This document shows positions 17,238 to 27,131 of a stretch of DNA of 37,542 bases, piece by piece (the stretch's first letter is position 1; every line of letters begins with the position of its first letter). The stretch covers positions 1 through 37,542 of the forward strand of contig CAMAVA010000011.1 in NCBI GenBank assembly GCA_945861515.1. Direction: 5' to 3'. This DNA comes from Brevundimonas vancanneytii (GTDB lineage Bacteria; Pseudomonadota; Alphaproteobacteria; Caulobacterales; Caulobacteraceae). The position numbers were made by a program, and so were the translations under genes. The notes beneath the pieces were generated by a model. The model did no database searches. It was not told the DNA's origin and worked only from the letters and a program-made list of their open reading frames with translations.

Positions 17238-18935
17238 TCACGCGTCCCGCGCCTCACCCTCGGCCGCAGCCAGATCCACGGCGTCTTCCGACGGCTCTTC
17301 CGAGGCTTCGGTCTCGGCCCCGTCTTCGTATTCGACGTAGTCTTCCTCGGCATATTCGGGTTCAGGCGGGGCTTCGACCCAGCCCATGACGACCCGGGCC
17401 CGCATGATGAGCGCCTCGGCGTCTTCCGGCGACAGATTGAAGCTTTCCAGGGCGCCGGTCTCCCGGGTGCGTTCGCCATTCTTGGTTTCGTACCAGCCCC
17501 GCAGATCGTCCGGCACAAGTCCGGCTAGGTCTTCCACGGACTTGACCTCTGCAGCGCCCAGCGCGACGGCCATGGGCAGGGTCACGCCTTCGATTTCCAG
17601 GACGGCGTCATCGACGCCCAGCTCCCGACGCTTGGCGTCCAGCTCGGCAGCTTCCTTGTCCAGGAACTCACGGGCCCGGGCCTGGAGTTCCTCCGCGGTA
17701 TCCTCGTCAAACCCTTCGATGGCGGCGATTTCGTGCGGCTCGACATAGGCCACGTCCTCGACGGCCAGGAAGCCTTCGGTGGCCAGCAGCTGGGCAATGA
17801 CCTCGTCCACATCCAAGGCTTCCTGGAACAGGGCGGTGGTTTCTGCAAACTGCTTCTGGCGGCGCTCCGACTCCTGACTCTCGGTCAGGATGTCGATCTG
17901 CCAGCCCGTCAGCTGGCTGGCGAGACGCACGTTCTGGCCGCGGCGGCCGATGGCCAGGCTGAGCTGCTCGTCAGGCACCACGACCTCGACCCGCTCATCA
18001 TCTTCGTCCATCACCACCTTGGAGACTTCGGCCGGCGCCAGGGCGTTGACGATGAAGGTCGCCTCGTCCGGGCTCCACTGGATGATGTCGATCTTTTCGC
18101 CCTGCAGCTCGGCGACAACGGCCTGAACCCGGCTGCCGCGCATGCCGACGCAGGCGCCGACCGGATCGATGGAGCTGTCGTTGGAGATCACGCCCATCTT
18201 GGCGCGGCTGCCCGGGTCGCGGGCCACGGAGCGGATCTCGATGACGCCGTCATAGACTTCCGGCACTTCCTGGGCGAACAGCTTGGCCATGAAGCCGCCA
18301 TGGGCCCGGGACAGCATGATCTGCGGTCCCTTGGTCTCGCTGCGGACGTCGTAGATATAGCAGCGGATGCGGTCGCCCAGGTTGAAGTTCTCGCGGGGGA
18401 TGGACTGGTCGCGGCGCATGACGCCTTCGCCCCGACCCAGGTCGACGATGACATTGCCGTACTCGACCCGCTTGACCACGCCATTGACGATTTCGCCGAC
18501 CCGGTCGCGGTATTCCTCGTACTGGCGCTCGCGCTCGGCTTCCCGGACCTTCCCGAACACGACCTGGCGGGCCATCTGGGTCTGGACACGGCCAAACTCG
18601 AAGGGCGGCAGTTCCTCGTCAAACACCTGGCCCACCGACGTATCGGCCCCATAGAAGGCGCGGGCGTCGCTGAAGCGCATCTTGCCAACTTCGCCTTCCT
18701 CGATCTCGGCCTCGTCCTCCACCACGGTGACGTAACGCTTGATCGAGGTCTCGCCAGTCTTGGGGTCGATGGCGACGCGGATGTCATGCTCTGCGCCATA
18801 GCGGCTGCGCGCCGCCTTCTGGATCGCTTCCTCGATGGAAGCGATGACGATCTCCTTGTCGATCCCCTTTTCCCGGGCGACCGCATCGGCGATCTGCAGC
18901 AGTTCGAGGCGATTGGCGGAAATGCCGGTGGCCAT
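17238..18935 (-). CDS. nusA: Transcription termination/antitermination protein NusA
   Basis: RNA polymerase-binding elongation factor that promotes pausing and termination and takes part in rRNA antitermination. 565 residues, long for NusA. Order: N-terminal RNAP-binding domain ([19 protein letters not shown]), S1 domain around 140-200 ([18 protein letters not shown]), KH1 and KH2 ([38 protein letters not shown]), then two C-terminal acidic repeats containing helix-hairpin-helix-like turns, and a strongly acidic tail rich in Glu and Asp. The acidic tail is the usual alphaproteobacterial/proteobacterial extension. It follows rimP by 63 bp and is co-transcribed with it. Confidence 0.97.
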   Translation of the reverse strand: MATGISANRLELLQIADAVAREKGIDKEIVIASIEEAIQKAARSRYGAEHDIRVAIDPKTGETSIKRYVTVVEDEAEIEEGEVGKMRFSDARAFYGADTSVGQVFDEELPPFEFGRVQTQMARQVVFGKVREAERERQYEEYRDRVGEIVNGVVKRVEYGNVIVDLGRGEGVMRRDQSIPRENFNLGDRIRCYIYDVRSETKGPQIMLSRAHGGFMAKLFAQEVPEVYDGVIEIRSVARDPGSRAKMGVISNDSSIDPVGACVGMRGSRVQAVVAELQGEKIDIIQWSPDEATFIVNALAPAEVSKVVMDEDDERVEVVVPDEQLSLAIGRRGQNVRLASQLTGWQIDILTESQESERRQKQFAETTALFQEALDVDEVIAQLLATEGFLAVEDVAYVEPHEIAAIEGFDEDTAEELQARAREFLDKEAAELDAKRRELGVDDAVLEIEGVTLPMAVALGAAEVKSVEDLAGLVPDDLRGWYETKNGERTRETGALESFNLSPEDAEALIMRARVVMGWVEAPPEPEYAEEDYVEYEDGAETEASEEPSEDAVDLAAAEGEARDA

Positions 18936-18998
18936 GATGGTCTAGATCCTTGAAAGCGCGGTTGGCTTGTCTGGTGTGGAGTGCGTCAGTCTTTAGGG

Positions 18999-19562
18999 TC
19001 AGTCAGGGTCGTCTTCGGAGAGGCCGGCGGCCGCCAGCCGGGCGGCGCGCTGGTCGGCGCCCCGTTTCAGAAGGGCGTCATTGAGAACCAGCTTGGCCTC
19101 GAGAATCCAGTCGAACGGGATATAGAGGGTGGTGTCGTCTTCACCCTCGATATTGACGCCGACCTGCCAGACGCCTTCAGCGTCCTGTTCGATGCCTGCC
19201 AGTTCGCCCTTGAACCGCTTGCGGCCATCGGCCAGGCGGTCCAGCTCGATCCGGGCTTCCAGTCCGTCCCAGGTCTCGAAGTCCTTCAGCCGGGTCAGGG
19301 GCCGGTCGATCCCGGGGCTGGAGACCTCCAGCGTATATTCACCGCTGATCGGATCGGCGGCATCCAGCACCTCGGACACGGCGCGAGAGAGGCGGGTGCA
19401 GTCCTCGACCATCATCTCGCCATCAGGCCGCTCGGCCATGATCTGGAGCCGACGGGTCTGGCCGCCCATGAGCCGCAGACGCACCAGCTCGTAGCCGGCC
19501 GCTTCGGCGACAGGCTCGAGCAGCTCGATCAGGCTGCGGTCTTCGGCAGTGCGTCCGCGCAA
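18999..19562 (-). CDS. rimP: Ribosome maturation factor RimP
   Basis: Needed for 30S assembly (binding of S19 and S12 steps). 187 residues from a TTG at 19562 that gives [15 protein letters not shown], the start I expect from Caulobacter relatives; GGAG lies about ten bases upstream. A TTG at 19637 is also in frame but would put 25 codons across a terminator-like hairpin, so I reject it. Family motifs are [20 protein letters not shown], the [14 protein letters not shown] helix and the [11 protein letters not shown] signature. It opens the rimP-nusA-ylxR-infB operon. Confidence 0.94.
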   Translation of the reverse strand: MRGRTAEDRSLIELLEPVAEAAGYELVRLRLMGGQTRRLQIMAERPDGEMMVEDCTRLSRAVSEVLDAADPISGEYTLEVSSPGIDRPLTRLKDFETWDGLEARIELDRLADGRKRFKGELAGIEQDAEGVWQVGVNIEGEDDTTLYIPFDWILEAKLVLNDALLKRGADQRAARLAAAGLSEDDPD

Positions 19563-19580
19563 GGCTGCGGGTCTCCGGTC

Positions 19581-19612
19581 AAAACAAAAGCGGCGACCCG
19601 GAGGTCGCCGCT
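19581..19612 (-). terminator. Terminator-like hairpin in the rimP leader (candidate attenuator)
   Basis: A perfect 10-bp stem (19589-19598 with 19603-19612) with a four-base loop, followed on the - strand by UUUUGUUUUG. That is the form of a strong intrinsic terminator. It lies 19-27 bases before the rimP start and downstream of a good promoter (19652-19680), so it is inside the operon leader. A second hairpin, GCGCT-GGAT-AGCGC on the - strand (19618-19631), stands just in front. It could instead end the AtuA-gene transcript, or do both. Confidence 0.85.
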
Positions 19613-19651
19613 CGAATGCGCTATCCAGCGCTTTCAAACGATGTTGCCTGT

Positions 19652-19680
19652 CATATAGGGCGCCTGCGCGGACTTGTCAG
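19652..19680 (-). promoter_or_regulatory. Sigma-70-type promoter for rimP-nusA-ylxR-infB
   Basis: Read on the - strand: -35 CTGACA (19675-19680, five of six matches to TTGACA), a 17-base spacer, and -10 TATATG (19652-19657, four of six). Transcription would begin near 19645, giving an ~83-base leader before the rimP TTG at 19562. It lies in the gap between the AtuA-family stop (19707) and rimP. Confidence 0.6.
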
Positions 19681-19706
19681 CCCCCATCCGCATCGGCTCC
19701 TGCGCT

Positions 19707-21512
19707 TCACGGCGCCAGCGCCGCCGGAACCGGCACAGGCATGTCCAGCAGCTGTTGCGCCTTTCCCTTGGCGAGGGCGTCCAGGCGCAGGCTGGCGAAC
19801 TGGCCGCCGCCCAGGGCCTGGATGCAGTGAAGGTTGATGGCGTTCATGCCGGGCAGGTCGTAGCGCAGCACCTTCGGCGCCGTCGCCCCCTCGAACTCGT
19901 GGGCGAACCAGGCCTGCACCGCCTCCGGGGTTAGGGCCGCCCGGATCCAGGGCAGATACTCCGGCCGCCGGGCGATCACCCCCACATTGAAGGCGTCGCC
20001 CTTGTCGCCTGACCGGGCCCAGGCCAGATCGATCAGGGGTCGTTCCACCATCTCGCCGACGGGCTGCGGCGACTCCGGCGCAAGCGGACGAACGACGTCA
20101 GAGGGGTCGAACGCGCGGTGAGGCGGCCCGGCGACGCTGGTCAGGGTCTGTCCATCCAGGCTGATGCTGGCAGGAAACTGCTCGCGGGGCAGCAGGATGG
20201 AAAACACCCTGGCGACCGGCGAGATGGACGGCGCGCCACCAAACCAGCCGGTGGTGCCGACGCTCATGGAGGTGGTCGGGGCCTGGAACTCGCGTGTCAG
20301 CAAACGCAGGGCCCGCTCATCCTCATGTTCCGCCCCGACCCGGCAGACCACTTCCCGGGCGGCCTGGGCCCCCGGGCGGGCATGGGCGCCATAGGTCGAC
20401 TCCGCGCCCAGAACTTCGATCCGGCTGTCCCGCAGGGGCGGCAGGTTGCGGTCGCGCAGCATCTCGCCCACCCGCTCAAGCACCGCCTCGCCCTGCCGGC
20501 GGGCCTTGGCCGCAGCATCGCGGCCGACCACCGGCATGGCCCCGATGAACCGCCAGCCATCGCCATGGGTGATACAGACCTTGTACTGGCCGGACGGCGG
20601 ATAGCCCCTGGCGCCTGAAACCCGCACCCTGTGCTCGCCCACCGCCTCGACCCGCACCTCGGTGAAGTCGCAGACCACGTCGGGCAGGGCGTAGCCTTGC
20701 GGATCGCCAACCTCATAGAGGATCTGTTCAGCCACGGCGGCGGGAGAGACCAGGCCGCCGGTTCCGGCCGGCTTGGTCACGACGAAGGATCCGTCCGAAT
20801 GGCATTCGATGACCGGATAGCCGATATGGGCCCAGTCCGGCACCTGTTCCCAGTCGGTGAACAGCCCGCCGGTGGCCTGGGCCCCGCATTCGATGGCGTG
20901 GCCGGCCAGGGACCCGGCTGACAGCCGGTCATGGTCGTCGTCGCTCCAGCCGAACTCATGCATCAGCGGACCCAGCGCCAGGGCGCTGTCCACCACCCGG
21001 CCGGTGATCACCATGTCTGCCCCGGCCGCCAGGGCGTCGGCGATCGGCCGGCCGCCCAGATAGGCGTTGGCGGAAAAGACGGCGGCGGGGCCCGGAAAGG
21101 CGGCGTCGCTGTACATTTCCTGAAGTCCGCTGGCTGACAGCTCGGCCAGGCGATCTGTCAGGTCGTCGCCCTCGATGACGGCAATCCTGAAACTCAGCCC
21201 CGCCTCGGCAGCCAGTTCCTCCATGCGGGCCCGGCAGGCTTGAGGATTGAGACCGCCGGCATTGGTCACCACCTTGACCCCCTGGGCCTTGAATTCCCGC
21301 AGATTGTCCTTCCAGACCCATTCGGTGAAGTCGCGGGCGAACCCCTCGCCAGGCCTCTGCGCCTTGATCTGGCCCAGCACCGACATGGTCGCCTCCGCCA
21401 GATAGTCGAGAATCATGTAGTCTAGGCCGCCGCCCCGCAGCAGTTGGGGCGCCGCGACAGAGGAGTCGCCCAGAAAGCCGCCGGCGCCGCCAATCCTCAC
21501 AATACGGGTCAT
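19707..21512 (-). CDS. AtuA-family protein (DUF1446 with C-terminal AtuA-like domain)
   Basis: 601 residues. The N-terminal ~440 residues are the acyclic terpene utilisation AtuA (DUF1446) domain, with IGGAGGFLGDSS at the start, DYMILDYLAEATM, and VVTNAGGLNPQA, and the C-terminal ~110 residues match the AtuA-like ferredoxin-fold domain (DLAWARSGDKGDAFNVGVIA). AtuA is part of the citronellol/geraniol pathway in Pseudomonas, but its biochemical activity is not established. None of the other atu genes lie nearby, so a role in terpene or branched-chain acyl-CoA breakdown is only a family-level guess. The ATG at 21512 has a strong GAGGAGGA site. It sits between trmB and rimP on the same strand and may have its own promoter in the 129-bp gap upstream. 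Confidence 0.88.
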   Translation of the reverse strand: MTRIVRIGGAGGFLGDSSVAAPQLLRGGGLDYMILDYLAEATMSVLGQIKAQRPGEGFARDFTEWVWKDNLREFKAQGVKVVTNAGGLNPQACRARMEELAAEAGLSFRIAVIEGDDLTDRLAELSASGLQEMYSDAAFPGPAAVFSANAYLGGRPIADALAAGADMVITGRVVDSALALGPLMHEFGWSDDDHDRLSAGSLAGHAIECGAQATGGLFTDWEQVPDWAHIGYPVIECHSDGSFVVTKPAGTGGLVSPAAVAEQILYEVGDPQGYALPDVVCDFTEVRVEAVGEHRVRVSGARGYPPSGQYKVCITHGDGWRFIGAMPVVGRDAAAKARRQGEAVLERVGEMLRDRNLPPLRDSRIEVLGAESTYGAHARPGAQAAREVVCRVGAEHEDERALRLLTREFQAPTTSMSVGTTGWFGGAPSISPVARVFSILLPREQFPASISLDGQTLTSVAGPPHRAFDPSDVVRPLAPESPQPVGEMVERPLIDLAWARSGDKGDAFNVGVIARRPEYLPWIRAALTPEAVQAWFAHEFEGATAPKVLRYDLPGMNAINLHCIQALGGGQFASLRLDALAKGKAQQLLDMPVPVPAALAP

Positions 21513-21641
21513 GTCTTCCTCCTCGAACTGTCAGCCGGCGACACTGGCGCCATGACGCAAGGTCTGGCGAGGGGGTTGTGACGGGTTTAGTCAGGTTGCA
21601 CGAGCGCCGGGGTTCGGCCAGTGACGAAGCGTTCTGACCCG

Positions 21642-22325
21642 TCAGGTCCGGACGAAATCCAGCCAGACCGGGGCGATATCGCCCAGCTTCTTTTCTTCGT
21701 AGCGGGTCGTCAGATGGTCTGACGGCGGGACGCGCCAGTTGTCGGCCTCTGTCGCGGTCCAGGCAAACAGGCCACTGACCAGGACCCGCTCCAGCGTCCA
21801 GTCGGCATAGTCGGACCAATCCGTGGCGAAGCGAAAGCCGCCGCCGGGCTTCAAGACCCGGTGGGCCTCGGCCAGGAAATCGGCATTGACCAGCCGCCGC
21901 TTGTGATGCCGGGCCTTCTGCCAGGGGTCGGGGAAAAGCACGAACAGACGGTCCAGACTTTCATCCGGCAGCAGGGCCAGCAGGTCGCGCCCGTCGCCTG
22001 GATGCAGCCGCACATTGGTCAGGCTGGCCGCCTCGACGTGGCGCAGGGCGCTGGCCACGCCGTTCTGGAAGGGCTCGGCGCCCAGGATCAAGGTGTCCGG
22101 ATGGGACGCCGCCTGACCGGCCATGTGCTCGCCGCCGCCAAAGCCGATCTCGACCCAGACTGCTTTCGCCTCCGGCATCACGGCGAGGGGATCGAACGGC
22201 GCTTGCGGCAGGTTGATCGAGGGCAGCAGGCTGTCAAACAGCGCCGCCTGCCGCGCCTTGATGGGCCGCGCCTTGATCCGGCCGAAGGAGCGCAGGGGGC
22301 CGTGGGGTTGCTGGGGGGTGGTCAT
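21642..22325 (-). CDS. trmB: tRNA (guanine-N7-)-methyltransferase
   Basis: SAM-dependent enzyme that forms m7G46 in the variable loop of tRNAs. 227 residues, usual length. The SAM site is in WVEIGFGGGEH, the acidic residue is in ILGAEPF, and the family catalytic region is FVLFPDPWQKARHHKRRL, followed by GGGFRFATDWSDYADW and the ending TRYEEKKL. The start at ATG 22325 gives MTTPQQPHGPLRSFGRIKAR, a normal N-terminus. It lies 71 bp after metK, whose product supplies its methyl donor, and so probably shares the metK transcript. Confidence 0.95.
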   Translation of the reverse strand: MTTPQQPHGPLRSFGRIKARPIKARQAALFDSLLPSINLPQAPFDPLAVMPEAKAVWVEIGFGGGEHMAGQAASHPDTLILGAEPFQNGVASALRHVEAASLTNVRLHPGDGRDLLALLPDESLDRLFVLFPDPWQKARHHKRRLVNADFLAEAHRVLKPGGGFRFATDWSDYADWTLERVLVSGLFAWTATEADNWRVPPSDHLTTRYEEKKLGDIAPVWLDFVRT

Positions 22326-22396
22326 GGGCGCTGATACGCCGATCCTCCGAAGGAGGCAAAGGGCTGGCCACCCGCCACCCCCTTGCCCCGCTGCCG

Positions 22397-23617
<1,221 letters not shown>

Positions 23618-23652
23618 GCAAAGGCTCCCGGGGCTTGAAGGCCCCATCAACC

Positions 23653-23670
23653 TATAAAGATATCCTTATA
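23653..23670. promoter_or_regulatory. Near-palindrome TATAARGATATCYTTATA between xre and metK
   Basis: An 18-bp inverted repeat centred on GATATC in the 65-bp gap between the XRE regulator and metK; one base pair is mismatched. It is AT-rich in GC-rich surroundings. The arrangement suits an operator for a dimeric helix-turn-helix protein, most simply the adjacent XRE regulator, and would lie about 36-53 bp upstream of the metK GTG, close to where a promoter could be. The binding partner is inference. Confidence 0.45.
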
Positions 23671-23682
23671 TGAGCAAGTCTC

Positions 23683-24114
23683 TCATTTTGCTTCGTCCCG
23701 AGACTCCACCATGCTGCGAACCAGGTCGACGATCTGGCGCCTCTGACGAGCGCTGCTCAGTCTCGGAAACAGTTCGGCCAGGGTCAGGCCTTCGCTGCTC
23801 ATCAGAAAATCATTGATCCGCTTTTCGGCGGCCGGATCGACCTTCTTTCCGCTCTGGATCAGGGAAGGATCTGCCAGCCCCCCGAAGAAGTAGGCGATGG
23901 TGGTGCGCAGGGCGACCGCGATCTCATACAGCTTCGACGCCGAAACCCGGTTTGTTCCGCGCTCGTACTTCTGGACCTGTTGAAAGGTCAGGCCCAACTG
24001 GGCCGCCAGTTGCTGCTGGGTGATGCTCATGGCCTTTCGCCGTTGTCTGACGCGGCGGCCAACGTGAACATCGATCGGGCTGGGTGTTCTGGCCTCTGAA
24101 ACTGTGGTCAGCAT
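23683..24114 (-). CDS. XRE-family helix-turn-helix regulator
   Basis: 143-residue DNA-binding protein with a Cro/CI-type domain at residues ~17-70: GRRVRQRRKAMSITQQQLAA followed by the recognition-helix stretch LGLTFQQVQKYERGTNRVSA and ALRTTIAYFFGGL. The C-terminal ~60 residues are helical and likely dimerise or sense a signal. The ATG at 24114 has GGAGAGG eight bases upstream. Its position directly before metK and the palindrome downstream of its stop suggest that it controls methionine/SAM genes, itself, or both; that is a hypothesis. No ligand-binding motif is visible. Confidence 0.88.
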   Translation of the reverse strand: MLTTVSEARTPSPIDVHVGRRVRQRRKAMSITQQQLAAQLGLTFQQVQKYERGTNRVSASKLYEIAVALRTTIAYFFGGLADPSLIQSGKKVDPAAEKRINDFLMSSEGLTLAELFPRLSSARQRRQIVDLVRSMVESRDEAK

Positions 24115-24137
24115 ATCTGGAACCTCTCCGGTTCAGC

Positions 24138-25748
24138 TCATCCCCTTGGGGTAATCTGATCCAGATTGCGTCGTTCTGCCACACCAAAAAACCACGCAAG
24201 GCCTGCCGAAAGGCAAAGAAACATCAGAAAAGGCCATTCGCCCCACAGGCGATAGCCGGTCGGCGCCAGCCTCTGCGGCAATCTGGCGTCGACGATCCCC
24301 CTGGCGCCCTGGCCGAGGCTTTGGCCGGGAACGGAGCGACCATAGGGGTCGATCATGGCAGAGACGCCGGTCGGGGTGGCGCGAACCATGGGAACGCCTT
24401 CCTCGATCGCGCGGTAGCTGGCCAGATTCAGGTGCTGGAGCGGGCCTGTCGTGGCGCCAAACCAGGCGTCATTGGAAACATTGATGATCAGGCCCGGAGC
24501 CCGTCCGCTGGCCCGAGCTCCGGCGCGGGTGAAGCCCGGATAGAGGCTCTCGTAGCAGATCAGGGGCTGGATCACGGGAAGGCCAGGCAGGACCAGGGGG
24601 CGCGGCGGCGGCCCGGCGGCAAACCCGTCGCCGATCTGGACCAGATTGTGGATTCCCAATGGGGTCAACAGGCTGTCCATCGGCAGGTATTCGCCAAACG
24701 GCACCAGCCGATGCTTGTCATAGGCGCCCAGCTGCTCGAGATCGTTCGGCGTACGACGCAGGACGATCAGGCTGTTGAAATAGACTTCCGACGCCGCGCG
24801 GGATTCCGACCTTGCGGCCCCGGTGATCAGGACCTGACCGGGAGTCAAGGCTTGCAGGATCGCCGCCCTTGTCCAGGTGCCCGGGGCAAGATAGGCATTG
24901 GACAGAGCCGGCACCGCACCTTCCGGCCAGACGATGATGGCTGGCCGCCGGGCCGCCGGGGCTGCCGTCAGGGACAGATAGCTGTCCAGGATCTGGGCGA
25001 ACCGCTGGGGGTCGTACTTGGCCTCCTGCGGCACATAGGGCTGAACGATCCGGATCATTGGCCCCGCCGGATCGGCTGGCCGAGCGCCGGACAGGCGCCA
25101 GGCCCCGAAGCCGGCCATGCCGGCCAGAAGAACCAGGGCGACAGACAGCGCAACGACAACCGGCCAGGATGTCTCCGGACGGCGTTCGCCGCGCCATAAC
25201 AGGGCAGGGGTCGCAGCCAGGGCGATGGTCAGGAAGGTCAGCCCATAGGCGCCAACAAGGGAGGCCGATTGCGAGACCAAGGACCCGGCTCGCCAGGTCT
25301 CGCCTGGCAGGTTCCAGGGAAAGCCGGTCAGGATATGGCCGCGCAGCCATTCCATCACCGACAGGGCGCCGGCGAAAACCAGCACTCGCCAGGCGCTGGA
25401 GACCCCGGCCCATCGAAAAAGAACCGCCGCAGCCCCCCAGAACAGGGACACCCCGCCAGCCAGGAAGATCACCGCCAGGGGGGCCATCCAGCCATGGGCG
25501 GCGATATCGACCAGAAAAGCTTCGGCCACCCACCAGACGCCGATGGTGAAATAGCCGACCCCCGCCAGCCATCCCTGCAGAAACGCCGCCCGGAGCGGAC
25601 GGCCCGGCCCGGCCTGGCCGGCCAGAATCATCAGCAGGCCGTAGCCCAACAGCCCTGGCAGAAAACCGAAAGGCGGATGGGCAAGGGCCGCGAGGGCCCC
25701 CGCCAGAAGGGGCAGACCCAGAGTCTGCAGTCTGACCCGCGCCGTCAC
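24138..25748 (-). CDS. lnt: Apolipoprotein N-acyltransferase
   Basis: Inner-membrane enzyme that adds the third acyl chain to lipoproteins. 536 residues. About six to seven hydrophobic segments occupy residues 1-220, and a nitrilase-like periplasmic domain follows with a complete catalytic triad: Glu276 (VWPEGAVP), Lys345 (YDKHRLVPFGEY) and Cys398 (ICYESLYP). Conserved ISNDAWFG-like region (VSNDAWFGATTGPLQHL) and a final membrane segment near the C-terminus are present. The GTG start at 25748 overlaps the corC stop by 4 bp, a pairing seen in many proteobacteria, where corC-lnt are neighbours. Confidence 0.96.
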   Translation of the reverse strand: MTARVRLQTLGLPLLAGALAALAHPPFGFLPGLLGYGLLMILAGQAGPGRPLRAAFLQGWLAGVGYFTIGVWWVAEAFLVDIAAHGWMAPLAVIFLAGGVSLFWGAAAVLFRWAGVSSAWRVLVFAGALSVMEWLRGHILTGFPWNLPGETWRAGSLVSQSASLVGAYGLTFLTIALAATPALLWRGERRPETSWPVVVALSVALVLLAGMAGFGAWRLSGARPADPAGPMIRIVQPYVPQEAKYDPQRFAQILDSYLSLTAAPAARRPAIIVWPEGAVPALSNAYLAPGTWTRAAILQALTPGQVLITGAARSESRAASEVYFNSLIVLRRTPNDLEQLGAYDKHRLVPFGEYLPMDSLLTPLGIHNLVQIGDGFAAGPPPRPLVLPGLPVIQPLICYESLYPGFTRAGARASGRAPGLIINVSNDAWFGATTGPLQHLNLASYRAIEEGVPMVRATPTGVSAMIDPYGRSVPGQSLGQGARGIVDARLPQRLAPTGYRLWGEWPFLMFLCLSAGLAWFFGVAERRNLDQITPRG

Positions 25749-26644
25749 GCCAGCGCCGCATCCAGAGCATGGTCGCGCGGGTGAGCCCGGCGGACCCTTA
25801 CCCGCTTGACCCGGCGGGGATCAGCGTCGGTCACTTCGAAGCACCAGCCGTCAGGATGGTCGATCACGTCGCCCTTCCGGGGCACCCGTCCGGCCAGGGT
25901 GGTGACGAGGCCGGCGACGGTGTCGATCTCTTCCTCCATGTCTTCGGGGGCCAGGCCGGTAACCTCCATGGCGGCCTCAAGGTCTTCGAGCGGCGCACGG
26001 GCGTCAGCCTCGAAGACCTGGCCCGGCCGGACGATCACCCCGCTGACCTGGGCGACGTCGTGTTCGTCATCGATCTCGCCAACCACCGCTTCCAGAAGGT
26101 CCTCCAGGGAGACCAGCCCATTGACCCCGCCATACTCATCGATGACCAGGGCCATATGCAGACGGCTGGCCTGCATCCGGGCCAGCAGATCGGCGGCCCG
26201 CATGGATTCGGGCACATAGAGAACTTCACGTTTCAGCTTCTTGAGGACGGCCGCGGTCTTGGGCCGGCGGCCGCCCTGGGCCAGCAGCTTGAAGATATCC
26301 TTGATATGGATGACGCCGACCGGGTCATCCAGGGTCTCCCGGTAGAGCGGCAGGCGTGAATGTTCGGTCTCGATGAACCGGGCGACCACCTCGTCGAAGG
26401 GGGTGTTGATATCGATGGCGGAGATATCCGCCCGGGGCGTCATCACGTCGCCCACATCCATCCTGCCAAATTCATGGGCGTGGCGTGCAAGGTCGCCGGC
26501 CGGTTCGTCAGGGATTTCCAGATCGGGGGCCTCGCCAAAGGCGCGTAGCACCTGGCGAAAAAGTCCGCCCAGGCCCCCGCGACTTCGTGGAGGGGGATCC
26601 GCAGGACTGTCAGTGTCTTTGCTATCGGTCATGGTCTCGGTCAT
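25745..26644 (-). CDS. corC: CorC/TlyC-family protein with CBS and transporter-associated domains
   Basis: Cytosolic protein of about 299 residues with a tandem CBS pair in the middle (MTPRADISAID and VMTP-type motifs, PVGVIHIKDIF, then MALVIDEYGGVNGLVSLEDLLE) and a CorC_HlyC domain at the C-terminus. CorC-type proteins are linked to magnesium and cobalt efflux; the family is also annotated hemolysin-like. The N-terminal 60 residues are acidic and proline-rich. Start choice is uncertain: ATG 26644 (MTETMTDSK) or ATG 26632; both overlap the end of ybeY. It overlaps lnt by 4 bp, the usual order. Confidence 0.92.
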   Translation of the reverse strand: MTETMTDSKDTDSPADPPPRSRGGLGGLFRQVLRAFGEAPDLEIPDEPAGDLARHAHEFGRMDVGDVMTPRADISAIDINTPFDEVVARFIETEHSRLPLYRETLDDPVGVIHIKDIFKLLAQGGRRPKTAAVLKKLKREVLYVPESMRAADLLARMQASRLHMALVIDEYGGVNGLVSLEDLLEAVVGEIDDEHDVAQVSGVIVRPGQVFEADARAPLEDLEAAMEVTGLAPEDMEEEIDTVAGLVTTLAGRVPRKGDVIDHPDGWCFEVTDADPRRVKRVRVRRAHPRDHALDAALA

Positions 26645-27131
26645 CGGCGGCATAGGGGTCGGCCACACCAAGAGAGGCGAGAATCCGCCGCTCCTTGTCT
26701 TCCATCACCGCCGCCTCATCGTCGGTGATATGGTCGTACCCTACAAGATGAAGCACCCCGTGCGCCACAAGGTGCTGAAGATGGGCGGTGAGAGCCTTGC
26801 CTTGCTGCGCGGCCTCCCGGGCGCAGACCCCGTGGGCCAGGGCGATATCGCCCAGATGGCCTTCCGGATTGGGGGCTGCCGGGAAGGACAGCACATTGGT
26901 CGGGCCAGCCTTGCCCCGGAACTGCTCATTCAGGGCGGCGACCGTCCCATCATCGGTGAGCAGGATACTGACCGGACCGAGGGAAAAGCTGGCGCCTTCT
27001 CCCTGTGAGATAAACTCCAGTGTGCGGAACGCGGCCATCCGGACGGCCCCAGACGCTTGGCCCCAGGCTTGATCCTCGATCTCGATATCGATCTCGAAGT
27101 CGAGACCGGGCGCAACAGGGGCCGAGGTCAT
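26622..27131 (-). CDS. ybeY: Endoribonuclease YbeY
   Basis: Zinc endoribonuclease involved in 16S rRNA 3'-end maturation and ribosome quality control. 169 residues. The metal site is in HGVLHLVGYDH, with histidines 124, 128 and 134. Upstream, LNEQFRGKAGPTNVLSFP is the conserved RGKxxxTNVLSFP-type element. The ATG at 27131 overlaps the phoH stop (ATGA), consistent with the near-universal phoH-ybeY pairing, and the 3' end overlaps the corC start. Confidence 0.95.
   Translation of the reverse strand: MTSAPVAPGLDFEIDIEIEDQAWGQASGAVRMAAFRTLEFISQGEGASFSLGPVSILLTDDGTVAALNEQFRGKAGPTNVLSFPAAPNPEGHLGDIALAHGVCAREAAQQGKALTAHLQHLVAHGVLHLVGYDHITDDEAAVMEDKERRILASLGVADPYAADDRDHDR

Noticed and set aside
23618-23682. 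Possible SAM riboswitch upstream of metK
   Set aside because: The gap is only 65 bases and shows no SAM-I, SAM-II or SAM/SAH-type core; only the near-palindrome is visible.
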